64,000 bases of DNA from Edwardsiella piscicida (GCF_001896205.1 NZ_MPNU01000001.1:2655144-2719143); one strand, 5' to 3'; shown: positions 35,868 to 47,643, counted from the first letter of the stretch. A program made the numbers and translations. Notes: a model not told the origin generated them from the letters alone.

Positions 35868-38599
35868 ACCGCAGCCTCCCGCATGTAATCCACTTTAACG
35901 CCGTTCAGCACCGGCGCGACCCCCGGCATGCCCAGCGGCAGACCGACCTGGCCCGGCTGCAGGTGGCGACTAATCTGCAGCGGCAGACGCAGCACCTCGC
36001 CGGCGCAGCTCAGTTCGATCGTCGCCCCCTCCGACGCGCCCATCCGCGCGGCATCCTCCGGACAGACCCGCACGCAGGCCTGCGGCATGCGACGCTGAAT
36101 CACCGGCGCACGCTGGGTCAGCTCGTCGCTGCCAAACAGATGGTAGTAAGGGGCGATCACCCAGCCGTGCACCTGATACGGCGCAGGAACCTGAGTGAAA
36201 TAGGGTAATGCGCCGTCACCGGCCGCGATCAGGCGCACGCCCGGATCGCCGAAGCGCAGATGGCTACCGACCTCATCCTGGAACTTGTTCCAGGCCTGCG
36301 GGGAGTTCCAGCCCGGCGCCCAGGCAAAGGCAAACTCCTGACGCTCGGCCTGCGGCGCGCTGTAGCCCTCCATCGAGAAGGCAAAGGCGGTGTCCTTATC
36401 CTGCGGCTGGCGCGGCTCATGGACGCTGATGTTGGCCAGCATCGAGGTGCGCCCGCTGTAGCGCAGCGGCTCACGGGCCAGCTTCTGCCCACGCACCCGG
36501 AAGGCGGCGTTTGGCGCCGCGTCGACCATGCCGGCGAACTGCGGACAGGTCTGCACGCAGTCGGCGATCACCTGATCGAGCTGAGTCCAGTCCGGCGCCT
36601 GCTGCCCGGCGCTGACGCGCAGCGCATGCAGCCAGCGCCAGCCCTCCAGCATAATGGTCGGGGCCTTCTTCTTCGGATCGTCGTAAAACGCCGGATCAAA
36701 CACCTGGAAGAAGCGCTGGGCGCGGCCTTCCTGGTTAACCAGGGTACCGTCGCTTTCGGCAAAGCTGGCGGCGGAGAGCACCAGATCGGCGCGGTCCATA
36801 ATCGTCGTGCGCTGATGGTCGATGACGATCAGACCGTTGGCCTTGGCCAGCGCCGCATCGACGCGCGCCGACGGCGCATGACGGTACAGATCGTTCTCCA
36901 GCACAATCGCGGTATCCGCATAGCCCTGCTCCAGCTGCACCAGCGCATTATCCAGCGAGGAGGCATCCATCATCGCCAGCCCCATGCTGTTGGCCTCTGC
37001 CGGCACGAAGGTGATACCGACCTCCAGCTCACGCTGCTTCAGCGCACGCGCCACGTTGGCCGCCGCCTCGATCATCGGGGTATAACCCGCCCCGCTGCCA
37101 GTCACGATCAGGGGTTTGCGCGCACCGGCCAGCGCCTGAGCGATGATATCAACCTGACGACGCACCGCATCCGACAGCCCTTCCACCGCCGGCGCGCGGT
37201 CATCCAGCGCGTGCGCCACGGCAAAGCCTAAGCGCGCCTGGTCAGCCACCGGCGCGCAGTAATTCAATGCGGCGATATCATCCAGACGGGTTTCATCAAT
37301 ACTAGTGATAAACAGCGGGTACTTGGCGTGCTGACCGATGTTCTGCACCGCGGCGATCTGCCAGTCGGCCACCCGCTGAGCGGCGGCCATGGCCTGCGCC
37401 TTGCCCTTCACCGCCTGACGCAGGGCCAGCGCGATGCGCGCCGCGGTCTGGGTCACATCCTCACCGAGGATCAGCACCGCATCGTACTGCTCCATCTCGC
37501 GCAGGGACGGCGTGTAGATGCCGCCATCGCGCAGCACCGACAGCATCAGATTCAGGCGCTTCAGCTCGCCCACGTCGATGCCGCTGTAGAAGTTCTCCGC
37601 CCCCACCAGCTCGCGCAGGGCGAAGTTGCTCTCGACGCTGGCGCGCGGCGAACCGATGCCGATCACCTTGCTGGCGCGACGCAGAATATCGGCCCCGCCC
37701 TGCAGCGCCTGCTCGGCGTTGAGATCGATCCAGTCCGTCCCGCGGCGCTGCTGCGGCCGGCGCGGACGATCCTTAAGGTTGACATAGCCGTAGCCGAAGC
37801 GGCCGCGATCGCACAGGAAGTAGTGGTTCACGGTGCCGTTGAAGCGGTTCTCGATGCGGCGCAGCTCGCCGTAGCGCTCGCCGGGACTGGTGTTACAGCC
37901 GACGCTGCACTGCTGGCAGATGCTGGGGGCAAACTGCATATCCCACTTGCGGTTGTAGCGCTCGGAGTGGGTCTTGTCGGTGAACACCCCGGTCGGGCAG
38001 ATCTCCACCAGGTTGCCGGAAAACTCGCTCTCCAGCGTGCCGCTCTGCGGGCGTCCGAAGTAGACGTTATCGTGGGCGCCGTAGACACCGAAGTCGGTGC
38101 CGCCGGCGTAATCCTTGTAATAGCGCACGCAGCGGTAGCAGGCGATGCAGCGGTTCATCTCGTGGGAGATAAACGGCCCCAGATCCTGATTTTCATGGGT
38201 GCGCTTGGTAAAGCGGTAGCGGCGCAGGCGGTGGCCGGTCATCACGGTCATATCCTGCAGGTGGCAGTTGCCGCCCTCCTCGCACACCGGACAGTCGTGC
38301 GGGTGGTTGGTCATCAAAAACTCCACCACGCTCTCGCGGAAGCGCTTGGCCTCCTCGTCATCGATGGAGATATAGGTGCCATCGGTGGCCGGCGTCATAC
38401 AGGACATCACCAGTCGCCCACGGGTATCCTCCGCGTTCTGGTACTGCTTAACCGCACACTGGCGGCAGGCGCCGACGCTGCCCAGCGCCGGATGCCAGCA
38501 AAAGTAGGGTATGTCGAGCCCCAGGGAGAGACAGGCCTGTAGCAGGTTCTCCGCCCCGTCGACGTCATACTCTTTGCCGTCTACATGTATTGTTGCCAT
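35864..38599 (-). CDS. nuoG: NuoG, complex I 75-kDa iron-sulfur subunit
   Basis: Largest peripheral subunit, holding clusters N1b, N4, N5 and the off-path N7. From ATG 38599 it has 911 residues (E. coli 908). Motifs in order are [13 protein letters not shown] (N1b), [14 protein letters not shown] (N5, with a histidine ligand), [11 protein letters not shown] (N4), and [14 protein letters not shown] with a later Cys in [12 protein letters not shown] (N7). A molybdopterin-oxidoreductase-like domain without cofactor follows. GGAAG sits eight bases before this ATG; the frame could extend 20 codons upstream but without homology. Confidence 0.97.
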   Translation of the reverse strand: MATIHVDGKEYDVDGAENLLQACLSLGLDIPYFCWHPALGSVGACRQCAVKQYQNAEDTRGRLVMSCMTPATDGTYISIDDEEAKRFRESVVEFLMTNHPHDCPVCEEGGNCHLQDMTVMTGHRLRRYRFTKRTHENQDLGPFISHEMNRCIACYRCVRYYKDYAGGTDFGVYGAHDNVYFGRPQSGTLESEFSGNLVEICPTGVFTDKTHSERYNRKWDMQFAPSICQQCSVGCNTSPGERYGELRRIENRFNGTVNHYFLCDRGRFGYGYVNLKDRPRRPQQRRGTDWIDLNAEQALQGGADILRRASKVIGIGSPRASVESNFALRELVGAENFYSGIDVGELKRLNLMLSVLRDGGIYTPSLREMEQYDAVLILGEDVTQTAARIALALRQAVKGKAQAMAAAQRVADWQIAAVQNIGQHAKYPLFITSIDETRLDDIAALNYCAPVADQARLGFAVAHALDDRAPAVEGLSDAVRRQVDIIAQALAGARKPLIVTGSGAGYTPMIEAAANVARALKQRELEVGITFVPAEANSMGLAMMDASSLDNALVQLEQGYADTAIVLENDLYRHAPSARVDAALAKANGLIVIDHQRTTIMDRADLVLSAASFAESDGTLVNQEGRAQRFFQVFDPAFYDDPKKKAPTIMLEGWRWLHALRVSAGQQAPDWTQLDQVIADCVQTCPQFAGMVDAAPNAAFRVRGQKLAREPLRYSGRTSMLANISVHEPRQPQDKDTAFAFSMEGYSAPQAERQEFAFAWAPGWNSPQAWNKFQDEVGSHLRFGDPGVRLIAAGDGALPYFTQVPAPYQVHGWVIAPYYHLFGSDELTQRAPVIQRRMPQACVRVCPEDAARMGASEGATIELSCAGEVLRLPLQISRHLQPGQVGLPLGMPGVAPVLNGVKVDYMREAAV

Positions 38600-38659
38600 T
38601 GACATGCTTCCAAAATAAGAAAACCGTATCCCCCCGCCGTCAACGGCGAAGGAATTCAA

Positions 38660-40006
38660 TTACCAGCGTGATTTCAGTAAGTTGGGCTGAATTCCGCGGA
38701 TGGGGCTGACGTTACCGACCGTCTCCCGGGCGATCCCCGCCTCAAACTCGTCGCGGAAGTATTTAATCGCGCTCTGCAGCGGCTCCACCGCCCCGGGGGC
38801 GTGGGCGCAGAAGGTATGGCCCGGCGCCAGCAGACGACACAGCTGCTCAAGGGTTTCGATATCCCCCGGCTGCCCCTCGCCGCGCTCCAGCGCCCGCAGG
38901 ATCTTCAGCCCCCACGGCAGGCCGTCGCGGCACGGCGTACACCAGCCGCAGGACTCGCGGGCGAAGAAGCTCTCCAGATTGCACAGCAGCGAGACCATAT
39001 TGATCTCATGGTCGACCGCCATCGCCAGCGCGGTGCCCAGACGGCTGCCCGCCTTGCCGATGCTGGCGAAGTCCATCGGCAGATCCAGGTGCGCCTCGGT
39101 CAAAAAGTCAGTCCCCGCCCCGCCCGGCTGCCAGGCCTTCAGCTTCAGCCCATCGCGCATACCGCCGGCGTAGTCCTCTAAGATTTCGCGCGCCGTCGTG
39201 CCGAAGGGCAGCTCCCACAGGCCGGGGTTCTTCACCCGCCCGGAGAAGCCCATCAGCTTGGTGCCGGCATCCTGACTCTTCCCGGCGGACAGCCCCTGGT
39301 ACCAGGCGGCACCGTGCTCGACGATCGCCGGCACGTTGCACAGCGTCTCCACGTTATTCACGCAGGTCGGCTTGCCCCAGGCGCCGGCGCTGGCCGGGAA
39401 CGGCGGCTTGGCGCGCGGATTGGCGCGGCGCCCCTCCAGCGAGTTGATCAGCGCCGTCTCTTCGCCGCAGATGTAGCGCCCCGCGCCGGTGTGCACAAAC
39501 AGATCGAAATCGAAACCGCTGCCAAAAATATTCTTGCCCAGCAGCCCCGCCGCGCGGGCTTCGTCGATCGCCCGGCGCAGGTTCTCCGCCGCCGTCACAT
39601 ACTCGCCGCGCAGGAAGATATAGCCGCGGTAGGCCTTCAGCGCGTAGGCGCCGATCAGCATCCCCTCGACCAGCAGGTGCGGCAGCTGCTCCATCAGCAG
39701 ACGGTCTTTATAGGTGCCCGGCTCCATCTCATCCGCGTTGCACAGCAGGTAGCGGACGTTCATGCTTTCGTCCTTGGGCATCAGGCTCCACTTCAGCCCG
39801 GTGGAGAAGCCGGCCCCGCCGCGCCCTTTCAGCCCAGCGTCCTTGACCAGCGTCACCACCTCATCCTGCGCCATCCCCTTCAGGGCGCGCTCGGCGGCGT
39901 GGTAGCCGTTCTTGGCGCGATACTCATCCAGCCACACCGGCTGTTTGTCGTCGCGCAGGCGCCAGGTCAGCGGATGCGATTCAGCGGTACGAATAATCTC
40001 TCTCAT
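38660..40006 (-). CDS. nuoF: NuoF, complex I NADH-binding flavoprotein
   Basis: Binds FMN, NADH and cluster N3; site of NADH oxidation. It has 448 residues (E. coli 445). The glycine-rich FMN/NADH loops are [16 protein letters not shown] (about residues 59-74) and [19 protein letters not shown]. The N3 ligands are in [16 protein letters not shown], with a further Cys about 40 residues on. Start ATG 40006 overlaps nuoE by 4 bases. Confidence 0.98.
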   Translation of the reverse strand: MREIIRTAESHPLTWRLRDDKQPVWLDEYRAKNGYHAAERALKGMAQDEVVTLVKDAGLKGRGGAGFSTGLKWSLMPKDESMNVRYLLCNADEMEPGTYKDRLLMEQLPHLLVEGMLIGAYALKAYRGYIFLRGEYVTAAENLRRAIDEARAAGLLGKNIFGSGFDFDLFVHTGAGRYICGEETALINSLEGRRANPRAKPPFPASAGAWGKPTCVNNVETLCNVPAIVEHGAAWYQGLSAGKSQDAGTKLMGFSGRVKNPGLWELPFGTTAREILEDYAGGMRDGLKLKAWQPGGAGTDFLTEAHLDLPMDFASIGKAGSRLGTALAMAVDHEINMVSLLCNLESFFARESCGWCTPCRDGLPWGLKILRALERGEGQPGDIETLEQLCRLLAPGHTFCAHAPGAVEPLQSAIKYFRDEFEAGIARETVGNVSPIRGIQPNLLKSRW

Positions 40007-40503
40007 TTGTAGCGCTCCAGCAGTTCGAGGGCCCGCTCCGGCGTCAGATGATCGTGCAGATCGTCATCGATCATCATGTTCGGCCCCTTGTCGCAGTTGC
40101 CCAGGCAGCAGGTCGGCAGCAGGGTAAAACGGCCGTCAAAGGTGGTTTCGCCCGGCTGAATGTTCAGCTTCTGCTCCAGCGCCGCCTTGATCCCCTGATA
40201 GCCGTTGATATGGCACACCACGCTGTCGCAGTAGCGTACGATGTGACGCCCGACCGGCTGGCGGAAGATCTGGCTGTAAAAGGTTGCCACCCCCTCGACA
40301 TCGGCGGCCGGGATCCCCAGCACCTCGGCGATGGCCCCGATCGCCGCATCCGGCACCCAGCCGTGCTCTTTCTGCACGATCTTCAGCGCTTCAATGGATG
40401 CGGCGCGCGGATCTTCATAGTGCTCGATTTCATGCTCAATTTCGGCGCGCGCGCTGTCGCTGAGTACAAAAACCGAATCCTTATCCAATACGTTTTCTGT
40501 CAT
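40003..40503 (-). CDS. nuoE: NuoE, complex I 24-kDa [2Fe-2S] subunit
   Basis: Thioredoxin-fold subunit with cluster N1a, 166 residues as in E. coli. The cluster cysteines are in [13 protein letters not shown] and [37 protein letters not shown] and [17 protein letters not shown] are typical family blocks. It overlaps nuoF by 4 bases and starts 2 bases after nuoCD ends. Confidence 0.97.
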   Translation of the reverse strand: MTENVLDKDSVFVLSDSARAEIEHEIEHYEDPRAASIEALKIVQKEHGWVPDAAIGAIAEVLGIPAADVEGVATFYSQIFRQPVGRHIVRYCDSVVCHINGYQGIKAALEQKLNIQPGETTFDGRFTLLPTCCLGNCDKGPNMMIDDDLHDHLTPERALELLERYK

Positions 40504-40505
40504 GA

Positions 40506-42302
40506 TTAGCGGTCCACATCTGACATAACAAAATCAATACTGCCGAGGTACACGATCAGGTCGGACACCAGACAGCCACGGATCACCGACGGGATCTGCT
40601 GCAGGTGCGCATAGCTCGGTGTACGGATACGCGTGCGATAGCTCATGGTGCCGCCGTCGCTGGTCAGGTAGTAACTGTTAATCCCCTTGGTCGCCTCCAC
40701 CATCTGGAAGGACTCGTTGGCCGGCATCACCGGCCCCCAGGAGACCTGCAGGAAGTGGTTGATCAGGGTATCGATATGCTGCAGCGTACGCTCTTTCGGC
40801 GGCGGCGTGGTCAGCGGGTGATCCGCCTTGAACGGCCCCTCCGGCATGTTCTTCAGGCACTGCTGCAGAATGCGCAGGCTCTGACGGATCTCTTCCACCT
40901 TCAGCATCACGCGGTCATAGCAGTCGCCGTTGCTGGCGGTCGGCACCTCAAACTCAAAGTTTTCATAGCCGGAGTACGGCCGCCACTTACGCACGTCGAA
41001 GGCGATACCGGTGGCGCGCAGGCCGGCGCCGGTGGTGCCCCAGGCCAGGGCATCCTTGGCGCCATAGGCGGCCACGCCGACGGAGCGCCCTTTCAGAATG
41101 GTGTTGTGCAGCGCCGCCTTGACATAGGAGTCCAGACGCTTGGGCATCCACTCCAGGAACTCGCGCAGCAGGCGATCCCAGCCCTTGGGCAGGTCGTGCG
41201 CCACGCCGCCGATGCGGAACCAGGCCGGGTGCATACGGAAGCCGGTGACCGCTTCGACGATGTCATAGATCTTCTGACGGTCGGTAAAGGCGAAGAACAC
41301 CGGCGTCATGGCGCCGACGTCCTGAATGAAGGTGGAGATGTACAGCAGATGGCTGTTGATGCGGAACAGCTCGGAGAGCATCACGCGGATCACCTTCACC
41401 CGCTCCGGCACCTCGATCCCGGCCAGCTTCTCTACCGCCAGCACATAGGGCATCTCATTGACGCAGCCGCCCAGGTATTCGATGCGGTCGGTATAGGGAA
41501 TGTAGCTGTGCCAGGACTGGCGCTCGCCCATCTTCTCGGCGCCGCGGTGGTGGTAGCCGATATCCGGCACGCAGTCGACAATGTCTTCCCCGTCCAGCTG
41601 CAGCACGATGCGAAAGGCGCCGTGGGATGAGGGATGGTTCGGCCCCAGGTTGAGGAACATGAAGTCTTCGTTGGCGGTGCCGCGCTGCATCCCCCACTCT
41701 TCCGGGCGGAACTTGAGCGACTCCATCTCCAGATCCTGCTTCTGCTTGGTCAGCTCGAAGGGATCGAATTCGGTGGCGCGCGCCGGGTAGTCCTTGCGCA
41801 GCGGATGCCCCTGCCAGGTTCGCGGCATCAGCAGACGGGTCATATGCGGATGGCCGTCGAAGGTGATGCCAAACAGGTCAAAGGTTTCCCGCTCATACCA
41901 GTTGGCGTTGGGGAACAGGCGGGTCACCGTCGGCAGGTGCAGGTCCTGTTCGGCCAGGGCCACCTTGAGCATAATATCGCGATTACGATCGATGGAGATC
42001 AGGTGGTAGAACACGGAGAAATCCGCCGCCGGCAGTCCCTGGCGGTGGGTACGCAGACGCTCGTCCATACCGTGCAGGTCAAACAGCATCACATAGGGCT
42101 TGGGCAGCTGTCTCAGGAACGCCATCACCTCCAGCAGCTGCTCGCGCTTGATCCATACCACCGGCATTCCGGTGCGGGTCGGCTGAACGCTGAATGCCTC
42201 CGGACCAAAGCGGTTACGCAACTCCCCGATAACCGGATCGTCAAGATGGTCGTGGGTCTGCCACGCCGGCATCTCGCGATCGTGCGTCGTCGAATCTGTC
42301 AT
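40506..42302 (-). CDS. nuoCD: NuoCD, fused complex I subunits C and D
   Basis: Peripheral-arm subunit that in enterobacteria is a natural fusion of NuoC (30 kDa) and NuoD (49 kDa); 598 residues here. The C part ends with [17 protein letters not shown] and HPLRKDYPA (about residues 130-190). The D part has [22 protein letters not shown], the quinone-site HHRGAEKM, and the C-terminal [15 protein letters not shown]. The fusion matches the gamma-proteobacterial norm. Confidence 0.98.
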   Translation of the reverse strand: MTDSTTHDREMPAWQTHDHLDDPVIGELRNRFGPEAFSVQPTRTGMPVVWIKREQLLEVMAFLRQLPKPYVMLFDLHGMDERLRTHRQGLPAADFSVFYHLISIDRNRDIMLKVALAEQDLHLPTVTRLFPNANWYERETFDLFGITFDGHPHMTRLLMPRTWQGHPLRKDYPARATEFDPFELTKQKQDLEMESLKFRPEEWGMQRGTANEDFMFLNLGPNHPSSHGAFRIVLQLDGEDIVDCVPDIGYHHRGAEKMGERQSWHSYIPYTDRIEYLGGCVNEMPYVLAVEKLAGIEVPERVKVIRVMLSELFRINSHLLYISTFIQDVGAMTPVFFAFTDRQKIYDIVEAVTGFRMHPAWFRIGGVAHDLPKGWDRLLREFLEWMPKRLDSYVKAALHNTILKGRSVGVAAYGAKDALAWGTTGAGLRATGIAFDVRKWRPYSGYENFEFEVPTASNGDCYDRVMLKVEEIRQSLRILQQCLKNMPEGPFKADHPLTTPPPKERTLQHIDTLINHFLQVSWGPVMPANESFQMVEATKGINSYYLTSDGGTMSYRTRIRTPSYAHLQQIPSVIRGCLVSDLIVYLGSIDFVMSDVDR

Positions 42303-42401
42303 AATTTTTTATCACCACGCATTGAATGACACTTGCCGCCGCATCGCGGGGCAAAACGGGCTAAATTCCAACGGCGGACCCCTGGGCCCGCCGCGCGGCG
42401 C

Positions 42402-43076
42402 TTAAATCTCGTCGGGCGTACGCAGGTTCGTCACCGCGATGCGCTCCGCGCGCTTACGCTCGCGCTCCGACTGCATATTGGCGCGGTAAACGCCCTGGTC
42501 GCCGACCACCCAAGAGAGCGGGCGACGCTCCTGACCGATCGACTCCTGCAGCAGCATCAGCGCCTGCATGTACGCCTCCGGACGCGGCGGACAGCCGGGG
42601 ATATACACATCCACCGGAATAAACTTATCCACCCCCTGTACGACGGAGTAAATATCGTACATGCCGCCGGAGTTGGCGCAGGCGCCCATGGAGATCACCC
42701 ATTTCGGCTCCAGCATCTGTTCATACAGGCGCTGGATGACCGGTGCCATCTTGGTAAAGCAGGTGCCGGCGACCACCATAAAATCCGCCTGTCGCGGCGA
42801 GGCGCGCAACACTTCCGCACCAAAGCGCGCCACGTCATGCACCGCCGTAAACGACGTCACCATTTCTACATAGCAGCAGGAGAGACCGAAGTTATAGGGC
42901 CACAGCGAGTTTTTGCGCCCCCAGTTGACCATGTCGTGCAGGGCGTGATCGAGCTTACCCATGTAGACGCTGCGGTGAACGTGCTGCTCCAGAGGATCGC
43001 TCACCACCTCCTGTTTCTGCAGGGGGTAACGGTCGTTATCACCGTCAGGATCGATGCGCGTCAGCGTGTAATCCAT
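42402..43076 (-). CDS. nuoB: NuoB, complex I PSST subunit (cluster N2)
   Basis: Carries cluster N2, the last iron-sulfur centre before quinone. It has 224 residues (E. coli 220). The tandem-cysteine ligand is in [10 protein letters not shown]. The others are in [25 protein letters not shown] and [11 protein letters not shown]. Compared with E. coli there is a small insertion of about four residues near [17 protein letters not shown]. It lies 63 bases after nuoA and about 100 bases before nuoCD. Confidence 0.97.
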   Translation of the reverse strand: MDYTLTRIDPDGDNDRYPLQKQEVVSDPLEQHVHRSVYMGKLDHALHDMVNWGRKNSLWPYNFGLSCCYVEMVTSFTAVHDVARFGAEVLRASPRQADFMVVAGTCFTKMAPVIQRLYEQMLEPKWVISMGACANSGGMYDIYSVVQGVDKFIPVDVYIPGCPPRPEAYMQALMLLQESIGQERRPLSWVVGDQGVYRANMQSERERKRAERIAVTNLRTPDEI

Positions 43077-43139
43077 CTTTGTTGCCTCATATCTTGATAA
43101 AGCGGGTAAATCCTGGCGTCACAGGCCACCATCCGTCGG

Positions 43140-43580
43140 CTACTGCGGGCGTTTGTCGGTCATGACGATGGGGCTTTCGTGGGTAATGCGGCGCTTGGAT
43201 CGCGCAGGCGTCCAGTCCAGGGCGCCAATGCGCACCAGATAAAATAGACCGGCCAGCAGAATCAGAATAAACAGCGTGGCCTCGGCGAAACCCAGCCAGC
43301 CGTTTTCACGCACCGAAACCGACCAGGCATAAAGATAAAGCGCCTCCACGTCGAAAATAACGAAAAACATGGCGACCAGGTAAAATTTAGCGGAGAGACG
43401 CAGGCGGGCCGAGCCAACCGAATCGATACCGGATTCGTAGGGAATATTCTTGGTGCGGGCGCGGGCCTTTCCCCCCAGGGCATAGGCCCCAAGCAACATA
43501 AACCCACACAGACCGAGCGCGACGAGAACAAAAACGGCGAATGCCCAGTGCTGGGCGATAACTTCAGTGGCTGTTGACAT
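43140..43580 (-). CDS. nuoA: NuoA, complex I membrane subunit A
   Basis: ND3-type subunit, first gene of the nuo operon. Three membrane helices flank the conserved loop [23 protein letters not shown] (about residues 45-67, quoted in part). [13 protein letters not shown] contains the conserved acidic residues of helix 2. I start at ATG 43580 ([12 protein letters not shown], 146 residues; E. coli 147). The frame also allows ATG 43598, six codons earlier; neither has a strong ribosome site, so the exact start is uncertain. Confidence 0.94.
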   Translation of the reverse strand: MSTATEVIAQHWAFAVFVLVALGLCGFMLLGAYALGGKARARTKNIPYESGIDSVGSARLRLSAKFYLVAMFFVIFDVEALYLYAWSVSVRENGWLGFAEATLFILILLAGLFYLVRIGALDWTPARSKRRITHESPIVMTDKRPQ

Positions 43581-43599
43581 ACTCTTATGCTTACTCATT

Positions 43600-44084
43600 T
43601 AACGCGGTATTGTCCGTTGCCGAATCGCTCCAGCAGACAATTACCACAGCGCCCAAGGGAAGGAAATCATCACAGGAACGGCTGTTGATAGGCATATGCG
43701 CGCGCAGACAGCCTAACCCCGTGTGTTTTACCTCCATCGATAACCTTTTGTCAACATCAGCAAAAGGAAATACAACATTCGTTTACATCAAAGCAACAAA
43801 CGCCCTGCGTTATCCCACATATCCACGTAGACAACCGGTATAAAATCCCAAATAAACGTGGCTGGAATGTAAAAAAACGTGAACGTTTAGTTTCTACTAT
43901 ATCATTTATTGACGCAATTCCTGTTCTCAGGATGAGGTATCTGCGACATTTTTATGATCCAGCGCACGTTTAATCGTAGGATGATATTAGTGAAAAGCGT
44001 AATTTATAGAGATGAAACGGAATGCGGGTCGGCTCGTGGGAAAAACTTATTGAGAATGATTTTTATTTAATCTGGAATTTGGAC
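43600..44084 (-). promoter_or_regulatory. Regulatory region upstream of nuoA
   Basis: About 490 AT-rich bases between the lrhA terminator and nuoA with no supported gene. E. coli has a similarly long nuo promoter region bound by ArcA, NarL, FNR, IHF and Fis. I find no convincing exact FNR or ArcA palindrome by eye, and no unambiguous promoter, so I mark the region only. Confidence 0.5.
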
Positions 44085-44114
44085 GATGAAAAAGAAACCG
44101 GCGCTTGGCGCCGG
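44085..44114 (-). terminator. Terminator of lrhA
   Basis: CCGGCGC (44098-44104) and GCGCCGG (44108-44114) form a 7-bp stem with a 3-base loop, followed on the reverse strand by TTTCTTTTTC. It separates lrhA from the nuo promoter region. Confidence 0.8.
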
Positions 44115-44189
44115 AACTCGTAATATAAATTAATTTTTTAACAGAATGATATATCGTTCAATCAATTAATATTCGCGGTGCTTAAGCAC

Positions 44190-45098
44190 CTATTTTACCC
44201 AGCCCTCGTCCGCCGCTGTCGCGGCGCCACCGTCATCGCCCTCGCGCAGCGCATCGAACAGCGTCACCGCCAGCGGGTTACGGCACTGCGGCGCTAGGCA
44301 GAGGCTATATTCGGTATCCGCCAGACGCGGCAGGCCGTCCGCCTCGCCCAGCACCCGCAGCGACGAGCTCATCATCTCGATCGGGCGAGCCGAGATCCCC
44401 AGCCCCGCCTTCAGTGCCGCCCGCAGGGCCGGCAGCGTCGATGCGACGTAGGCCAGACGCCAGGGCAAACCGGCGGCATCCAGCGCCGCGGTCGCCAGAC
44501 TGCGAAAGGCACTCGGCTCATCCAGCACCACCAGCTCTATCGGCACGCCGGGGATAAAGTCATAGTCGGTGGCGCAAAACCACACCGTCGGAGAGCGGCG
44601 CAGCAGGGTGCTGGGCAGCGATGGCTCACACCCCGTCGAAACGGCCAGATCGACCTCATTATCCAGCAGCATCAGCTGAATATCGGCGTTACGCTGCATG
44701 CGAACGTCGATCGCCAGCTTGGGGTACAGCGCGGTAAAACGGCCCAGCAGCTGCGGCAGGATACTGTCGGCGCTGTCATCGGTCGCCCCCACCACCAGCG
44801 TTCCCTGCAGGTGATCGTTGATCAGGGAGTGGCAGGCCTCGTCATTAAAACGCAGGATTTTGCGGGCATAGTTTAATAGCTGCACGCCGTGATCCGTCAG
44901 ATACTTATTGCGTCCCTGGCGGGCAAACAGCTCTTTTCCCACCAGCTGCTCCAGACGCTGCATTTGCTGACTCACGGCAGACTGTGTGCGTTGCACCCGA
45001 GCGGCGGCGGCGGCAAACGTCTTCACGTCTGCCACGGCTACAAAGGTGCGCAATAAATCCAAATCCAGATTGATGGGGGGACGTGGTCCGTTGCTCAT
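44190..45098 (-). CDS. lrhA: LrhA, LysR-type regulator
   Basis: LysR-family regulator of the LrhA/HexA/PecT group, 302 residues (E. coli 312). The N-terminal helix-turn-helix covers about residues 12-70 ([20 protein letters not shown], then [20 protein letters not shown]). The effector domain follows. LrhA represses flagellar master genes and affects fimbriae and RpoS in E. coli; HexA/PecT control virulence factors in plant pathogens. The C-terminal tail is shorter and diverged from E. coli. As in E. coli it lies upstream of nuoA on the same strand, but a terminator and about 500 bases keep the units apart. Confidence 0.94.
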   Translation of the reverse strand: MSNGPRPPINLDLDLLRTFVAVADVKTFAAAAARVQRTQSAVSQQMQRLEQLVGKELFARQGRNKYLTDHGVQLLNYARKILRFNDEACHSLINDHLQGTLVVGATDDSADSILPQLLGRFTALYPKLAIDVRMQRNADIQLMLLDNEVDLAVSTGCEPSLPSTLLRRSPTVWFCATDYDFIPGVPIELVVLDEPSAFRSLATAALDAAGLPWRLAYVASTLPALRAALKAGLGISARPIEMMSSSLRVLGEADGLPRLADTEYSLCLAPQCRNPLAVTLFDALREGDDGGAATAADEGWVK

Positions 45099-45489
45099 AT
45101 CTTTTCTCGTTATTAATCAAAAACAGTTTACCCTGGTGTTCACAACATAAGATAATCTTTAAACATCTGTTTCGTCAGGCTTGCGTCCTGAATAAACCAC
45201 ACTAAAGAAACACCGGAAGACAGATAAAGATCACGTTACGTTATCAATAATTATGGCTGAAAATGGCAAAGAAAACATAGAGACTATCAAAGACTTTTTT
45301 GCTGCAAAATACTACAGAGCACGATGGGATATTTCTCAACGAGAATTCCCAACAGGTTGATAAAACATGATTTTTGTTATTAGCAAAAGTCCATAATACA
45401 AAGCTTTCGCCAATAACGAATAGTTAAGCTAAGCTTATATAAATGATTCACTCCCTCAGTTTTTAATCATCGACAAAGATTAATTTAAA
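45099..45489. promoter_or_regulatory. lrhA upstream region (probable long leader)
   Basis: An AT-rich stretch of 391 bases with no clear gene. In E. coli lrhA transcription is reported to start far upstream and leave a leader of several hundred bases, so much of this region is probably lrhA 5' UTR. A 35-codon forward frame (45253-45360, beginning MAENGKENIETIK) is present but lacks a ribosome-binding site. A CAGG-CTTGCGT-CCTG hairpin is near 45178. Confidence 0.45.
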
Positions 45490-46164
45490 TTAATCATTTG
45501 GCGCAGACTTACGCTTAATCGCGTAAATCATAATGCTTATTGAGAATAATACCAATAATCCGCTGAGCATCATTTGGATACCGCCGCTCAGCATCGCGCC
45601 GACATAGGAATAGATCAGCGTCGCCGGCAGTTGCCCCAGCGCCGTCGCGACTAAAAACTCCATCAGCCCCATCGAGGTCAGCCCGGCGGCGTAGCTCACC
45701 GCGTCAAACGAGACAAAGGGCAGCAGCCGACAGACCAGCACGGTATAGCGACCATAGCGGGAAAAGAAGCCGTCGCAGCGCCGCAGCGCGTCGGGCGAAA
45801 CCCAGCGCGCCAGCGTGTCCCGTCCCAGCATCCGCGCCAGACAAAAGCAGAGGGCCGCTGCCACCGTAGCGCTGAACCACGAGAGCAGCGCCCCCTGCCA
45901 CCAGCCGAACAGCGCCGCATTAGCAAAGGTGATGACAAACGCGGGCAGCGGCGCCGCCAGCGCCTGAAAGATCATCAGAAAAAAGGAGACCAGCATCGCC
46001 CAGGGGCCGAATGAGCGCAGGTAGGCCAGCAGCGCGGCGACGTCCAAAGAGGCGAGCAGCCGTCCGATCCGCACGGCCTCGTGACGCGCCTCTGGCCAGC
46101 ACAGCACCAGCAGCGCCACCGCCGCGGCGCCCCCCACAACCCCATACTTCACGTGACTGGACAC
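45490..46164 (-). CDS. TVP38/TMEM64 (VTT domain) membrane protein, YdjX/YdjZ-like
   Basis: Inner-membrane protein of 224 residues with a VTT/SNARE-associated domain, related to DedA proteins. About five membrane segments and one re-entrant region are visible. Family blocks are FQALAAPLPAFVITFANAALFGWWQGAL (about residues 66-93, quoted in part), GRYTVLVCRLLPFVSFDAVSYAAGL, and TALGQLPATLIYSYVGAML. In E. coli such proteins (YdjX, YdjZ) stand in the ydjXYZ-ynjABCDEF cluster, and ynjE, ynjF and ynjA are next to it here, which supports a YdjZ-type assignment. Substrate is unknown. Confidence 0.85.
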   Translation of the reverse strand: MSSHVKYGVVGGAAAVALLVLCWPEARHEAVRIGRLLASLDVAALLAYLRSFGPWAMLVSFFLMIFQALAAPLPAFVITFANAALFGWWQGALLSWFSATVAAALCFCLARMLGRDTLARWVSPDALRRCDGFFSRYGRYTVLVCRLLPFVSFDAVSYAAGLTSMGLMEFLVATALGQLPATLIYSYVGAMLSGGIQMMLSGLLVLFSISIMIYAIKRKSAPND

Positions 46165-46307
46165 GGCATCGCCCTCTGCATAAAACGAACAAGACTACGC
46201 ATAAACGCCGCCGCCCCCTTTGATGGACGACAACGATTGTGCGTTCGTGCGTGGATTGGTGTAGCATCGCCCACTCCCAAGCACTTTTGTATGATGGATA
46301 AGGGTAT

Positions 46308-47600
46308 ATGAGACCACTTCTTTCGCTGGCCGGCGCCCTGTGGCTGGCCGTTACGCTGTGCAGCGGCGCCATCGCACAGGCGATCCCGCTGCACACGCTG
46401 CAGGCACGGCAGGGCGTCGTCATCGACACCCGACCCAGCGCCGACTATAACGGCTGGCCAGACCAAGGCACCTCCGGGCACGAGCCCGGCGCGCTTAACC
46501 TTGCCGCCGACTGGCTGCCGCTGATGGACGATGCGCAGCTGCGCGCCTGGCTCAGCGACCACCGTCTGGACAGCCAGCGACCCCTGGCGCTGTACGGCGC
46601 ACCGGCGCAGATCGACGCCGTCTCCCGCCGCCTCCGGGCGCTGGGCTTCAGCCATGTCGACGCGCTGAGCGATGCCCTAAGCCAGCCCGATCGTCTGCAG
46701 CGCCTGGCCCACTACGAACAGCTGGTTTATCCGCAGTGGCTGCACGATCTGCAGCGGGGTCAGGCGGTGGCCAACCCGCCGGCCGGTCAGTGGAAAGTGT
46801 TTGAGGCGGCCTGGGGCGCGCCAAAACAGTACCTGCTCAGCCATATTCCCGGCGCTGGCTACATCGACACCAATACGGTGGAGAGCGAGCCGCTGTGGAA
46901 TAAGGTCCCCGACGCCCAGCTGAAGACGCTGCTGGCCAAGCAGGGCATCCGCAGCGATACCACGGTGATCTTATACGGCCGCGACGTCTATGCCGCCGCC
47001 CGAGTCGCGCAGATCCTGCTCTACGCCGGGGTGAAAGATGTACGCCTGCTGGACGGCGGTTTTCAGACCTGGCAGCGCGCCGATCTGCCGGTCGAGCGCG
47101 GTCTCCCCGCAGACCCCACGCCGGCTGCCGACTTTGGCGCCCCCTTCCCCGGCGATCCGCAGCTGATGCTCTCCACCGCCCAGGCGCGCGCCCTGCTGAA
47201 TCGTCGCGATGCCTCGCTGGTCAGCATCCGCTCTTGGCCTGAATTCACCGGCGTCACCAGCGGCTACAGCTACATTAAGCCCAAGGGCGAGATCGCCGGC
47301 GCCCGCTGGGGCCACGCCGGCAGCGACGCCACCCATATGGAAGACTTCCATAACCCCGACGGCACCATGCGCGCCGGTGACGACATCGCCGCCCTGTGGC
47401 GCACCTGGCACATCACGCCGGATCAGCAGGTCGCCTTCTACTGCGGCACCGGCTGGCGAGCCGCCGAAGCCTTCATGTATGCACGGGCCATGGGCTGGCC
47501 GCGCATCGGCGTCTATGACGGCGGTTGGTACGAATGGTCAGCCAATCCGGCCAACCCGGTCGCCCGGGGCGAACGCGGCCCGGAAAGCAGCTGGCGCTGA
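46308..47600 (+). CDS. ynjE: YnjE, secreted triple-domain rhodanese
   Basis: Thiosulfate:cyanide sulfurtransferase-type protein of 430 residues (E. coli YnjE 435). The signal peptide is MRPLLSLAGALWLAVTLCSG with a cut near AIAQA. Three rhodanese modules follow (about 30-130, 150-275 and 285-425). Only the last has the active-site loop, CGTGWRAAEA with Cys379; the first two are degenerate, as in E. coli YnjE. VSIRSWPEFTG marks the third module. It is divergent from the TVP38 gene and convergent with ynjF. Its physiological sulfur donor and acceptor are not known. Confidence 0.93.
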   Translation: MRPLLSLAGALWLAVTLCSGAIAQAIPLHTLQARQGVVIDTRPSADYNGWPDQGTSGHEPGALNLAADWLPLMDDAQLRAWLSDHRLDSQRPLALYGAPAQIDAVSRRLRALGFSHVDALSDALSQPDRLQRLAHYEQLVYPQWLHDLQRGQAVANPPAGQWKVFEAAWGAPKQYLLSHIPGAGYIDTNTVESEPLWNKVPDAQLKTLLAKQGIRSDTTVILYGRDVYAAARVAQILLYAGVKDVRLLDGGFQTWQRADLPVERGLPADPTPAADFGAPFPGDPQLMLSTAQARALLNRRDASLVSIRSWPEFTGVTSGYSYIKPKGEIAGARWGHAGSDATHMEDFHNPDGTMRAGDDIAALWRTWHITPDQQVAFYCGTGWRAAEAFMYARAMGWPRIGVYDGGWYEWSANPANPVARGERGPESSWR

Positions 47601-47609
47601 GCGTAGGAT

Positions 47610-47642
47610 GGGCGTCGGATAGCCCCTTCGGCCTCGACGCCC
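47610..47642. terminator. Inverted repeat between ynjE and ynjF
   Basis: GGGCGTCG (47610-47617) and CGACGCCC (47635-47642) are perfect 8-base arms around a 17-base loop, in the 43-base convergent gap. There is no T-run on either side, so a terminator role is only suggested by the position. Confidence 0.4.
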
Positions 47643-47643
47643 C

